Assembly: GCF_004014805.1 (NCBI RefSeq)
Contig: NZ_ATDN01000004.1
Location: forward strand, 1 to 64,000
Length of the DNA stretch: 64,000 nucleotides
Direction: 5' to 3'
Source of the DNA: Mycolicibacterium elephantis DSM 44368
GTDB taxonomy: Bacteria > Actinomycetota > Actinomycetes > Mycobacteriales > Mycobacteriaceae
Shown: piece after piece, positions 53,932-63,037 of the stretch
How the letters are laid out: each line of letters opens with the position of its first letter
Numbering within the stretch: position 1 is the first letter of the stretch
Notes under the pieces: generated by a model
Databases searched by the model: none
What the model was told of the DNA's origin: nothing
What the model saw: the letters and a program-made list of their open reading frames with translations, nothing else
Program-made: the position numbers and the translations under genes

Positions 53932-56451
53932 CTAGCGGGTGCCGAGATCGACGTCGTGGCGCGATCTACTCGCACCTTGTCGCCCAAGTGTCCCTTTGGG
54001 CAACGAGGCGCGGTTGCGCAGCAGCGTCAACAGATACGTGAGCAGCACGCCGACCGCCAGCGACGCGACCACGCCGACCGCCGGGTGGCCGGGGAACAAC
54101 GGGTACACCTGGTAGTGCACCAGATACGTGTACAGCGAGGCCTCCGCGAGGATTCCCGCGACCGTCGTCAGCGCGACCGGGCAGCGGATCGTCGGCAGCC
54201 AGATGAGCAACACCAACCCGCCCAGCACCATCGCCTCGCGCAGCGTGTTCCCGAAATACCCGTGCAGCGCCACGGCCAGCACCGCGGTCACCGCGGCGCG
54301 TTGCACCGTCGTCGACGCCTTCGCCGCGGCCCAGCCGATCGCGAAGAACCAGAACGTCAGCATCGTGAACCACGCCTCGCGGCCAAGGCCCACGCCGAGC
54401 ACGTCGTAGCGCAGCGCCAGCCCGACCACCAGGAACCCGACCGCCACGGCGAACGGTCGTTGCCGCTCCAGCCGGTCCAGTCCGGGCAGCCAGAACAACA
54501 ACAGCAGGGCGACCAGCGTCCACACCAGCACCTCGACGAACCACAGCCGCCCGGCGGTCATGCTGTCGTGGGGACCGAGAATCTTGTTGGCCAGCAGCAG
54601 GTTCGTCCACGTGTAGTGGTCGCTCAGCAGCAGCACGACAGCCACCCAGAGCACCGACGGCACCGCAATCCAGCCGATGGTGTTGCGCAGGTGCCGGATC
54701 CGTTCGGTGCGTGGCACCGACGTCATGCAGAACCGGCCGAAGTTGTAGCCCGCGACCCCCAGCAGCACGTGCGCGCCGCCCCACAACTCGAAGAGCTCGG
54801 CGTGTGAGCCGACGATGAGCACGATCGCCAGCGCCCGCAACACGACGCTGGTCTCCAGCGTCGACGCCCACCATCGCCGTCGGGCCGTGACGGGGCGGGC
54901 CATGGTCTCCAGATCGCGCAGCGGAAGCTGATGCCAGTCGGTGGGAAGGTGCCCTAGCAGCCGCTCGAGACGCACCGACATCGCGACATAGGACAGCGAG
55001 TTGCCGCCGAGGTCGACGAAAGTGGCATCCGGATCGATACCGGCCGGATCCTGCTGCAGCACATCGGCGAAAAGCTCACGCAGGTCGTCGGTTCCCGGCT
55101 GTCCGGTACCGCGCACCAGCCGTCGCACCGTGTCATAGTCGGGCTTGCCCGACGGCAACAGCGGCAACTCGTCGACGCGCACCGCCCGTACCGAGCAGGT
55201 GGGCACCCCGGCGGCGTCGGCGACGGCGCGCTGCACGTCGTGTGCGTCGTGTCGGCCCGCCGCCGCGACGACGAGGTGCTCGTCGTCGCACGTGCAGAAC
55301 GTCGTCATACCGCGTGCGCGCAGCGTCGATTCGAGCCGCTGCAGATCGATGCGCAGACCGTAGACCTTGACGAAACGGCTGGTGCGGCCGATCACCTCGT
55401 AGAGGCCGTCGGGTGCGCGCCGGGCGACATCGCCGGTGTGCAGCGTGTCGACGCTCTTGCCCAGTGACAGATCCTCGGGCCCTCGCGCGTACCCCATCAT
55501 GACGTTGTCGCCGCGGTACACGAGCTCGCCGACGTTTTCTTCTGGCCAGTCGTCGAGGGGTTCCAGGGCCAACGAGCCTCCGGGTATCGGTCGTCCGATC
55601 GCGGCCGGCCGGGACAGCGCCAGCTGCGGAGGGAGGTAGGCCATTCGGGCTGTCGCCTCGGTCGCGCCGTACATGACGAACAGTTCCCAGCCGCGCCGCT
55701 GCGCCAGCTCGCCGAACCGCTTCACCCGGTCGGGCGCCATCTTTCCGCCCGCCTGGGTGACGTAGCGAAGGCTCGGCAGTTCCATGGCGTCGAAGCCGAT
55801 GCGTTCGAGCAGCTCGAAGGTGTACGGAACCCCCGCGAACGAGGTGCCGCCGCACCGGCGGAAGAGGTCCCAGAACTGCTCGTCCACCACGGAGCGGTCG
55901 GTGAGGATCAGCGCGGCGCCGCGCAGCAGATGGCTGTGGATCACCGAAAGCCCGTAACAGTACGACATCGGCAGTGTGGTTGCGGCCCGGTCGGTTTCGC
56001 TGATGTGAAGGTACTCGGCGATGGCGGTCGCATTGGAGATCAGGTTGGTGTGCGACAGCCGGACCAGTTTGGGGGATCCGGTGCTTCCGGATGTGGAAAG
56101 CAGCAGCGCGAGATCATCGTGCAGGTGGTGGCGCGATGCCCTGCGCCGGCGGTGGACCTCGCCGGCTACGACGACCACGTCGGGTTCGTAGGTCTGCACC
56201 ATGGTCGAGTGATCGCGCCCGGCGGGAACGGGGAGTACCACATGCCCACCGGCCAGGGCCGCGAGGTAATGCACCAAAGTCTCGATGTCGTTTCGGGTTT
56301 CGAGCAACACGAGGCGACGGGTATCGCCGATCTCAGGTGCCGCTTCGGCGACCCGATCGGCGAGCTGCGCATAGGTCAGCCGCTGCGTGTCGGTGAGCAC
56401 CGCGACGCGGTCGCCGTGGCCGCGCAGGAAATCGACGAGCCGGCACGTCAC
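53932..56451 (-). CDS. Adenylation - carrier - membrane acyltransferase fusion
   Basis: 839 residues in three parts. (1) Acyl/aminoacyl-adenylating domain, about 1-445: STSGSTGSPK (119-128), YGATEA (261-266), TGD (339-341) and the C-terminal catalytic Lys436 in LPSGKPDYD. (2) Carrier domain, about 453-520, with the phosphopantetheine Ser485 in LGGNSLS. (3) Acyltransferase-3-like membrane domain from about 535, opening with LRALAIVLIVGSH, the Arg...His pattern of OafA-type enzymes, and about ten helices. The logical reaction is activation of an acid, loading on the carrier and transfer to an acceptor across the membrane. GTG 56451 overlaps the stop of the iron-transport ATPase, placing it in the IdeR-type operon. 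Confidence 0.85.
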   Translation of the reverse strand: MTCRLVDFLRGHGDRVAVLTDTQRLTYAQLADRVAEAAPEIGDTRRLVLLETRNDIETLVHYLAALAGGHVVLPVPAGRDHSTMVQTYEPDVVVVAGEVHRRRRASRHHLHDDLALLLSTSGSTGSPKLVRLSHTNLISNATAIAEYLHISETDRAATTLPMSYCYGLSVIHSHLLRGAALILTDRSVVDEQFWDLFRRCGGTSFAGVPYTFELLERIGFDAMELPSLRYVTQAGGKMAPDRVKRFGELAQRRGWELFVMYGATEATARMAYLPPQLALSRPAAIGRPIPGGSLALEPLDDWPEENVGELVYRGDNVMMGYARGPEDLSLGKSVDTLHTGDVARRAPDGLYEVIGRTSRFVKVYGLRIDLQRLESTLRARGMTTFCTCDDEHLVVAAAGRHDAHDVQRAVADAAGVPTCSVRAVRVDELPLLPSGKPDYDTVRRLVRGTGQPGTDDLRELFADVLQQDPAGIDPDATFVDLGGNSLSYVAMSVRLERLLGHLPTDWHQLPLRDLETMARPVTARRRWWASTLETSVVLRALAIVLIVGSHAELFELWGGAHVLLGVAGYNFGRFCMTSVPRTERIRHLRNTIGWIAVPSVLWVAVVLLLSDHYTWTNLLLANKILGPHDSMTAGRLWFVEVLVWTLVALLLLFWLPGLDRLERQRPFAVAVGFLVVGLALRYDVLGVGLGREAWFTMLTFWFFAIGWAAAKASTTVQRAAVTAVLAVALHGYFGNTLREAMVLGGLVLLIWLPTIRCPVALTTVAGILAEASLYTYLVHYQVYPLFPGHPAVGVVASLAVGVLLTYLLTLLRNRASLPKGTLGRQGASRSRHDVDLGTR

Positions 56452-57488
56452 AGCACGATCCCCTCGCCGGTGACCGCGATGTGCACCTTGGCGTCGACCG
56501 GGGGAGCGTTGAGGCTGTCCTGACGCACGACGACCGGTTCCGCGTCGCCCGCGGGGTCGATCGTCAGCAGCACATCGTGGCCCAGGAACTCGGAGGCGAT
56601 CACGGTGCCGACACTGCGGAACTGCTCAGCGTCCGAAACCCCCGTCACCACAAGCTGTTCCGGGCGTAGCAGCAACGTCGCCGGGCCGTCGTCGGCCCGC
56701 ACCGGAACCCGCCCGAGCGCACACTCGGCGACGCCGGCGCTGACCGTGCACGGCAGCGAGATGCAATCACCCAGAAACGCCGCGGTGAAGTGGTCCGCGG
56801 GTTGGCGATACACCTGCTGCGGCGGACCGACCTGGGTGAACCTGCCGTCGCGCATCACGGCGATCTGGTCGGCGATCGACAGCGCCTCCTCCTGGTCATG
56901 CGTCACCAGCAGGGTCGTCACCCCGGCGTCGGCGAGCAGCTGTGCCACCGCCTTGCGCGTGGATGCGCGCAACCCGGTGTCCAACGAGCTGAACGGCTCA
57001 TCGAGCAGCATCAACGCCGGCTCGCGCGCCAACGCCCGCGCCAGCGCCACCCGCTGCTGCTGGCCGCCGGACAGCTCATGCGGGCGTCGGGTCGCGTAGG
57101 AGGCGTCCAGCGAGACCGTCTGCAGCAGCTCGGCGACCCGGGCACGCGCCCGGGCGCGGCCCAGCCTGCGCGACAGTCCGTACGCGATGTTCTGCCCGAC
57201 GGTCAGATGAGGAAACAGCGCGCCGTCCTGGGCGACATAGCCGACCGCCCGGCGATGCGGCGGCACCGAGCGCTGCGGGCTTGCGACTTGGCGGCCCCCG
57301 ATGCTGATCGTGCCCGCGTCGGGTTGCTCGAATCCGGCGATGAGCCGCAGCAGCGTGGTCTTTCCGCAGCCCGAGGGCCCGACGACGGCGGTGGTGGAAC
57401 CGGTCTGCACCACGAGGTCGATATGGTCCAGCACGGTGTGGCCGTTGAATGACTTTGCCAACCCGTGGATTTCAACAGTGGCGGTCAC
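56448..57488 (-). CDS. fbpC: Ferric iron ABC transporter, ATP-binding protein (FbpC-like)
   Basis: 346 residues. Walker A GPSGCGKTT (from residue 37), signature LSGGQQQR (139-146), Walker B LMLLDEPFSSLD, switch His in LVTHDQEEAL; a C-terminal TOBE-like domain follows (VSAGVAECALGRVPV). FbpC/PotA-type layout. Third gene of the operon, overlapping the permease stop by 4 bp. Note the name here is the Fe3+ transporter gene, not the antigen 85 gene of the same symbol in M. tuberculosis. Confidence 0.88.
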   Translation of the reverse strand: MTATVEIHGLAKSFNGHTVLDHIDLVVQTGSTTAVVGPSGCGKTTLLRLIAGFEQPDAGTISIGGRQVASPQRSVPPHRRAVGYVAQDGALFPHLTVGQNIAYGLSRRLGRARARARVAELLQTVSLDASYATRRPHELSGGQQQRVALARALAREPALMLLDEPFSSLDTGLRASTRKAVAQLLADAGVTTLLVTHDQEEALSIADQIAVMRDGRFTQVGPPQQVYRQPADHFTAAFLGDCISLPCTVSAGVAECALGRVPVRADDGPATLLLRPEQLVVTGVSDAEQFRSVGTVIASEFLGHDVLLTIDPAGDAEPVVVRQDSLNAPPVDAKVHIAVTGEGIVL

Positions 57489-59065
57489 AGCGCGGCCGCC
57501 TTCGCCGACTGCCGCAGCAGGATGAGCGTCACCGGTATCGCCAGCACCACCAACACCAGCGCGTACGGCGCGGCGGCCGCGTAGTCCAACTCAGACGACA
57601 ACGACCAGAACCGCATCGACAGCGTGTTCGTGCCCGTCGGCGCGAGCAGAAGCGTAGCGGTCAGTTCGGTGGCGACGGCGACGAAAACCAGTGCGGCTCC
57701 TGCAGCTGCGGCGGGTGCGGTCAGGCGCAGCGTGACGCGGAAGAACGTCGCGGTCGGCGAACTGCCGAGCGAGCGGGAGGCCTCCTCGAGGCTGGTCGGC
57801 ACCTGAGCGAGCCCGGCGCGGACGTTGACCAGCGCACGCGGCATGAACAGCAGCACGTAGGCGAACACGATCAGCGCCACGCTCTGGTAGAGAACGGGCG
57901 CAACGGAAATGGTGACGGTGACCAACGCCAGCGCGGTGACGATTCCAGGCAACGAGCTGGCCACGTAGTTGGCTCCTTCGGCGGCGCGCGCGAGAAATCC
58001 GCTGGATCGCACCGCCACCCACGCCACGGGGAACGCCAGCACGGTCGTCAGCGCCGCCGCCGCCGCGGCCAGGCCGATGGTTTGGCCCAACGAGGTGAGG
58101 ATGCCCCCGAAGTCCCACACTTCTGCGCCGCCGATCCACAGCCAGCGCAGGATGGTCCACGCCGGCACGCCGATCGCCAGCACCGCAAGCGCGACCAGCG
58201 CCGCGGTAGCAGGTAACACGCCGCGGCCCAGGCGAATCGGCGTGATCGTCCACGGCACGCCGGAGCCGATCCTGGCGAATCGAGCGTTGCCGCGGGCCGC
58301 GGCCTCGGCGACCAGCAGTGCAAGGCACAGCAACACGAGAACGCCGGCGAGCATGCTGCCTGCCGCGCCGTCGAACGTCACCTGGAACTGTTGGAAGATC
58401 GCCACGGTGAAGGTGTCGAAGCGCACCATCGCGAAAGCGCCGTACTCGGCGAGCAGATGCACACCGATCAACAGCCCGCCGCCGAGGATTGCCAGCCGCA
58501 GTTGGGGCAGCACCACCCGGAAGAACACCGCCACCGAATCGGATCCCAGCGCCCGCGCCGATTCCTCCACCGCCGGATCGAGCCGCCGCAACGTCGCCGC
58601 GACGGGCAGGTACATGAACGGGAAGTAGGAAAGCGTGGTGATCAGCACGCCGGCCCACAGCCCGTGCAGCGACGGCACCAGGCCAACCCACGCGTAACTG
58701 TTCACGAACGCCGGAACAGCAAGCGGCGCAACGAACAGCGGACGCCAGAACGCCCGTCCCGGCAAATCGGTTCGTTCCACCAGCCAGGCCACCGTGACAC
58801 CGATCAGCACGCATAGTGGCACCGTGACGGCCACCAGCGCGACGGTGTTGTAGAGCAGCTCGCCGACGCGCGGTCGCACCACCAGTTCATAAGCGCGGTC
58901 CCACCCGATCGAGACGGCACCCCACACCACGTAGCCGAGCGGAATGCCCGTCGCGGCAACCAGAATCGCGACGGTTGCCGAAACCAGCGGACCCGGCCGG
59001 GTGCGGGTGACGCTGTCCGTCCGCGAAGCCGGTGCAGTGGGAGGGGCGACGGCGGGGACGGCCAC
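57485..59065 (-). CDS. fbpB: Ferric iron ABC transporter permease (FbpB-like)
   Basis: 526 residues with about 12 membrane segments in two homologous halves, the fused arrangement usual for FbpB/SfuB. EAA-type loops are seen in each half (VEESARALGSDSVAVFFRVV and LEEASRSLGSSPTATFFRVT), which contact the ATPase. It starts directly after the binding-protein gene, with no gap between stop and start. Confidence 0.9.
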   Translation of the reverse strand: MAVPAVAPPTAPASRTDSVTRTRPGPLVSATVAILVAATGIPLGYVVWGAVSIGWDRAYELVVRPRVGELLYNTVALVAVTVPLCVLIGVTVAWLVERTDLPGRAFWRPLFVAPLAVPAFVNSYAWVGLVPSLHGLWAGVLITTLSYFPFMYLPVAATLRRLDPAVEESARALGSDSVAVFFRVVLPQLRLAILGGGLLIGVHLLAEYGAFAMVRFDTFTVAIFQQFQVTFDGAAGSMLAGVLVLLCLALLVAEAAARGNARFARIGSGVPWTITPIRLGRGVLPATAALVALAVLAIGVPAWTILRWLWIGGAEVWDFGGILTSLGQTIGLAAAAAALTTVLAFPVAWVAVRSSGFLARAAEGANYVASSLPGIVTALALVTVTISVAPVLYQSVALIVFAYVLLFMPRALVNVRAGLAQVPTSLEEASRSLGSSPTATFFRVTLRLTAPAAAAGAALVFVAVATELTATLLLAPTGTNTLSMRFWSLSSELDYAAAAPYALVLVVLAIPVTLILLRQSAKAAAL

Positions 59066-60082
59066 CTACAGCAAGCCTGCCTTCGTCATCAGCTCGGTCA
59101 CTTTCTGCTCATTCAGCGTCGACGGATCGACGTCGGGCGCTTGCAACGAATCAAGCGGAGGCAGTGCGGGATTCGCGGGCGCACCGCTGGCCACCGGGTA
59201 CTCGAACGACGTGCCCTTCTCGAGGACCTCTTGGCCGGCCCTGCTGGTGATGAACCGGATGAACTGCTGTGCCTGATCCTGCTTGTCGCTGGACGCCAGC
59301 ACCCCTCCACCCGACAGGCTGACGAAGGCACCGGGATCCTGGTTCTTGAAGTAGTGCAGCGCGGTGTTGCCGCTGATCTCCTTGGTCTTGGACTGATCGC
59401 GATACCAGTAGTAGTGGTAGATGATGCCGCCGTCGACGTCGCCGGCGTTCACCGCTTTGAGGGTGTCGATGTTGTTGTTGTAGGGCACCGCGTTGGCCTT
59501 CATCGCGTCGAGCCACTGCGCGGTGGCTGCTTCCCCCTCGAGTTCCAGCAGCGCGGCGACGATCGCCTGGAAGTCGGCCTTGGCCGGCGGGGCACCCCAG
59601 CGGCCCTTCCATTCGGGCTGCTGCAGGTCGAGCATCGACTTCGGCAGCTGGTCGGGCGTCAGCCTGTCCTTGTTGTAGACGAACACGGTGCTGCGCGCGG
59701 CGACGCCGGTCCACCTGCCGGTGTCCGGACGGAACTGCGCAGGAACCTGATCGAGCGTCTCGGCGTCGAGTTCGGCGAACAAGCCCGCGCGTTCCACGGC
59801 CGCCATCGCGGGGGAGTTCTCGGTGAGGAAGACGTCGGCGGGTGACGCGTCGCCTTCGGCCACCAGCTGGTTGCCGAGTTCGGTGTCGCCGCCCTGGCGG
59901 TAGGACACCTTGATGCCTGTCTCCTCGGTGAACGCCTCGATCCACTCCTTGGTCAGCGACTCGTGCTGGGCGTTGTAGATCAGCAGCTCGTCGCTGTCGC
60001 TCGCGCTGGTGCATGCGGTCGCGCCGACCGCGACGGCGAGCGTTGACAGGGCGGCGGCGATCCGCCTCCACCGTGGTCGCAT
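59066..60082 (-). CDS. fbpA: Ferric iron ABC transporter substrate-binding lipoprotein (FbpA-like)
   Basis: 338 residues, ATG 60082. Signal LSTLAVAVGATAC with Cys24 the likely lipid anchor. ELLIYNAQHESLTKEWIEAF opens the mature fold; GGIIYHYYWYRDQ supplies the tyrosine pair that holds Fe3+ in this family. First gene of an operon fbpA-fbpB-fbpC-fusion, 42 bp downstream of the iron box at 60125-60143. Related binders of other cations or polyamines lack the Tyr pair, so ferric iron is the best guess. Confidence 0.9.
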   Translation of the reverse strand: MRPRWRRIAAALSTLAVAVGATACTSASDSDELLIYNAQHESLTKEWIEAFTEETGIKVSYRQGGDTELGNQLVAEGDASPADVFLTENSPAMAAVERAGLFAELDAETLDQVPAQFRPDTGRWTGVAARSTVFVYNKDRLTPDQLPKSMLDLQQPEWKGRWGAPPAKADFQAIVAALLELEGEAATAQWLDAMKANAVPYNNNIDTLKAVNAGDVDGGIIYHYYWYRDQSKTKEISGNTALHYFKNQDPGAFVSLSGGGVLASSDKQDQAQQFIRFITSRAGQEVLEKGTSFEYPVASGAPANPALPPLDSLQAPDVDPSTLNEQKVTELMTKAGLL

Positions 60083-60124
60083 GCAGGGGATCCTTTCGCT
60101 GTTCGTGCAGGTCAGATCGCAGCC

Positions 60125-60143
60125 TTAGCTGAGGGTTACCTAA
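60125..60143 (-). promoter_or_regulatory. IdeR/DtxR iron box
   Basis: TTAGCTGAGGGTTACCTAA agrees with the consensus TTAGGTTAGGCTAACCTAA at 15 of 19 positions, with both outer TTAG/CCTAA ends kept. It lies 42 bp upstream of the fbpA-like start, where IdeR with Fe2+ would repress the operon. Confidence 0.75.
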
Positions 60144-60211
60144 TGAAGATACCCTTTCGTGGTTTCAGCCGACTGGCTCTGCGCAGATGCGCCGAAGTGA
60201 CGTGCCGAGAG

Positions 60212-61030
60212 TCACATCCGAGCGGAGCGGGCCCGGGCGAAGTTGTAGACGCCGAACGCGGCGATACCGACCGCGGCCAGGATGAGAAGAAACTTGCCGA
60301 ACGGCGCTTCGCCGAGCCCCTTGACCGCCGCATCCAAACCCGTCGCCTTGGACGGGTCGGCCTGCAGCGTCGCCACGATCACCAGCACACCCGCGCCGGC
60401 CAGCACCAGCCCCTTGGCCGCGTAGCCGGTGATCCCGACGGCCGAGACCCAAAAGCCACCCGACGTGCGCAGGTCTTTGCAGAAGCGCTTCGTCACACCC
60501 TTGTAGACGTGGTAGCCGCCGACACCGATCACCGCGAGCCCCACCGCGACCAGCACCGCCTTGCCCCAGCCCGACTGCATCATCTGTGCGCTCAGGCCGG
60601 CGTTCTGCTGGGCGTTCTGCTGTCCGCTGCCCGTGGCGAAGCGGGCCGCCGAGAAGGCGATCGCGAAGTTGACCACGGCCAGTCCGAGCGACTTCGCCCG
60701 CTTCCACGCCGGGGTCTCGTCGTCGTGGCGACCCGATCCCTCGCCCGGTCGCGGGCCGACGATCGCCTCGGCGACGCGCCACAGCCCGAGCGCGAACATG
60801 CCCACCGCGACGACCCACAACAGCACCGCGCCCCCGGTGCGTTGCGCCAGCGTCGCCAGCGCGCCGGTCTGGTCGGCGTTTCCGCCGGACCCCAGGGCGA
60901 TTCGAAGAATCAGGTAGCCGATAAGCAGGTGCAGTACTCCGCTGACCGCAAACCCGGCGCGTGCGGTGTATTCGAACGCGTCACTGTCGGTGGCGCGGTC
61001 GGCGAGGCCGTGTAACGACTGGTTGGTCAT
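60212..61030 (-). CDS. DUF1206 membrane protein
   Basis: 272 residues with six membrane helices arranged as three similar pairs, each opening with a G-containing helix (AGFAVSGVLHLLIGYLILRI, WGKAVLVAVGLAVIGVGGYH, GITGYAAKGLVLAGAGVLVI). This three-fold repeat is the mark of DUF1206. Function is unknown. ATG 61030 is used. It transcribes away from yraN. Confidence 0.82.
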   Translation of the reverse strand: MTNQSLHGLADRATDSDAFEYTARAGFAVSGVLHLLIGYLILRIALGSGGNADQTGALATLAQRTGGAVLLWVVAVGMFALGLWRVAEAIVGPRPGEGSGRHDDETPAWKRAKSLGLAVVNFAIAFSAARFATGSGQQNAQQNAGLSAQMMQSGWGKAVLVAVGLAVIGVGGYHVYKGVTKRFCKDLRTSGGFWVSAVGITGYAAKGLVLAGAGVLVIVATLQADPSKATGLDAAVKGLGEAPFGKFLLILAAVGIAAFGVYNFARARSARM

Positions 61031-61157
61031 GCCGGCCTGTACCCGCCTTTTGACGCCGGCGAAACAGGCCGTGCCGAATCTGTGGATGAATCGCCGGTTG
61101 GGGATGACGCGGGCCGGGCGGCGCCGACTTGTCGGTCACCTGCTCCACGGTGGTGCC

Positions 61158-61526
61158 ATGACTTCGTTCACCTCCGCTGAAATCGGCGCACTCGGAGAGC
61201 AACTCGCCGTCGATCATCTTCGCTCGCTTGGGCTGCGGGTGCTCGACCGGAACTGGCGCTGCCGGTATGGCGAGCTGGACGTGATCGTCGCCGACGACGC
61301 TGCCCGCATCGCCATCTTCGTCGAAGTGAAGACCCGCACCAGTGATCGGTTCGGCGGTGTCGAGCAGGCCGTCACCCCGGCGAAGGTGCGCCGGCTGCGC
61401 CGGCTGGCAAGCGTGTGGTTGGCGGGCCAGGACGTCGGGTGGTCGCAGCTGCGGATCGATGTCGTCGGGGTGCGCATCGGCAGGCGGCGCACGCCGGAGA
61501 TCACCCATCTGCAGGGGGTGGGGTGA
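61158..61526 (+). CDS. YraN family (UPF0102) endonuclease-like protein
   Basis: 122 residues. LGEQLAVDHLRSLGLRVLDR, NWRCRYGELDVIVAD and FVEVKTRTSDRFG give the E-x-n-D-x-n-E-V-K pattern of the Holliday-junction-resolvase-like nuclease fold. Its role is not established. The trio yraN-comM-dprA is the conserved core order of M. tuberculosis (Rv2898c-Rv2896c). One-base overlap with comM. Confidence 0.92.
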   Translation: MTSFTSAEIGALGEQLAVDHLRSLGLRVLDRNWRCRYGELDVIVADDAARIAIFVEVKTRTSDRFGGVEQAVTPAKVRRLRRLASVWLAGQDVGWSQLRIDVVGVRIGRRRTPEITHLQGVG

Positions 61527-63037
61527 TGGCGTTGGGGCGGGCGTTCTCGGTGGCCATCCGCGGCCTCGACGGGCAGATCGTGGAGATCGAGGCCGACATC
61601 TCTTCCGGTCTGCCCGGCGTGCATCTGGTCGGGCTCGCGGATGCGGCGCTGCAGGAATCGCGCAACCGGGTCCGCGCGGCGATCACCAACTGCGGCAACA
61701 ACTGGCCGATGGCGCGGCTGACGCTGGCGCTGTCGCCGGCGACGCTGCCGAAGATGGGGTCGGTTTACGATCTGGCGCTGGCGCTGGCCGTGCTGTCGGC
61801 GGAGAAGAAAACCGAGTGGCCCCGGTTGGAGAAAACGGTGCTGCTCGGCGAGCTCGCGCTCGACGGTCGTGTGCGTCCGGTCAACGGGGTGCTGCCCGCG
61901 GTGATGGCCGCCAAACGCGAGGGCTGGCCGACCGTCGTGGTGCCCGTCGACAACCTCGCCGAGGCCAGCCTGGTCGACGGCATCGAGGTGCGTGGGGCGC
62001 GGACGCTGCGCGAGTTGCAGTCCTGGGTCGCGGGAAAAGCGCCGCTGCAGGGCAGAATTGATGCGCCGCGCGACGGGTCGGGGCCGACGTCGGACCTCGC
62101 CGACGTGGTCGGGCAGACCCAGGCGCGCTTCGCCGTCGAGGTCGCCGCGGCCGGCGGGCATCACCTGATGCTGACCGGCCCACCCGGTGTGGGTAAAACG
62201 ATGCTGGCACAACGGCTTCCGGGGCTCCTGCCGACACTGTCGGAAAGCGAGTCGCTGGAGGTGACGGCGATCCACTCGGTGGCGGGCATGCTTGCCTCCG
62301 ACACGCCGCTGATCACTCAGCCGCCGTTCATCGCCCCGCACCACACGTCGAGCGTCGCGGCCATGGTCGGGGGCGGCTCGGGAATGGCGCGCCCAGGGGC
62401 CGTCAGCCGCGCTCACCGCGGCGTACTGTTTCTCGATGAGTGCGCGGAGATCGGGGTGAGCGTGCTCGAGGCGCTGCGAACCCCGCTGGAGGACGGCGAG
62501 ATCCGGCTGGCGCGCCGCGACGGGGTGGCGCGCTATCCGGCTCGGTTCCTGTTGGTGTTGGCGGCCAACCCGTGTCCGTGCGCACCGCCCAATCCCCGAG
62601 ACTGCATCTGCGGCGGGGCCGAGAAGCGGCGGTATCTCGGCAAGCTGTCCGGCCCGTTGATCGACCGCGTCGATCTGCGCGTCGAGATGCATCCGGTGCG
62701 AGCAGGTGAGCTTGTGCAGCAGGACGGCGAGTCCACCGCCGTGGTCCGCGAGCGCGTCGTGGCCGCGCGGAAGGCCGCCGAGGAACGGTGGCGGTCCTAC
62801 GGCATCCGAACCAACGCGGAGGTCAGCGGATCGTTGCTGCGACGCAGGTTTCGCCTGCCAAGGGTGGTGATGAAGCCGCTGTACGGGGCGGTCGATCGCG
62901 GTCAGCTCAGCGCCCGCGGCATGGACCGCACGCTGCGGGTGGCCTGGTCGCTGTGCGACCTGGCCGGGCGGACCTCCCCGGACTTGGAGGACGTCACCGC
63001 GGCCTTGAGTTTCCGGCAGTGCGGGGGTGTGCGATGA
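61526..63037 (+). CDS. comM: ComM/YifB family Mg-chelatase-like AAA protein
   Basis: 503 residues, ATG 61526. The N-terminal Lon-protease-like fold domain (GLPGVHLVGLADAALQESRN, SPATLPKMGSVYDLALALAV) precedes the AAA part with Walker A GPPGVGKTML near residue 218 and Walker B VLFLDECAEI, plus APHHTSSVAAMVGGG. A C-terminal Cys cluster (PCPCAPPNPRDCICGG) is typical. In other bacteria ComM is a branch-migration helicase in transformation; role in mycobacteria is less clear. Overlaps dprA by 4 bp. Confidence 0.92.
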   Translation: MALGRAFSVAIRGLDGQIVEIEADISSGLPGVHLVGLADAALQESRNRVRAAITNCGNNWPMARLTLALSPATLPKMGSVYDLALALAVLSAEKKTEWPRLEKTVLLGELALDGRVRPVNGVLPAVMAAKREGWPTVVVPVDNLAEASLVDGIEVRGARTLRELQSWVAGKAPLQGRIDAPRDGSGPTSDLADVVGQTQARFAVEVAAAGGHHLMLTGPPGVGKTMLAQRLPGLLPTLSESESLEVTAIHSVAGMLASDTPLITQPPFIAPHHTSSVAAMVGGGSGMARPGAVSRAHRGVLFLDECAEIGVSVLEALRTPLEDGEIRLARRDGVARYPARFLLVLAANPCPCAPPNPRDCICGGAEKRRYLGKLSGPLIDRVDLRVEMHPVRAGELVQQDGESTAVVRERVVAARKAAEERWRSYGIRTNAEVSGSLLRRRFRLPRVVMKPLYGAVDRGQLSARGMDRTLRVAWSLCDLAGRTSPDLEDVTAALSFRQCGGVR

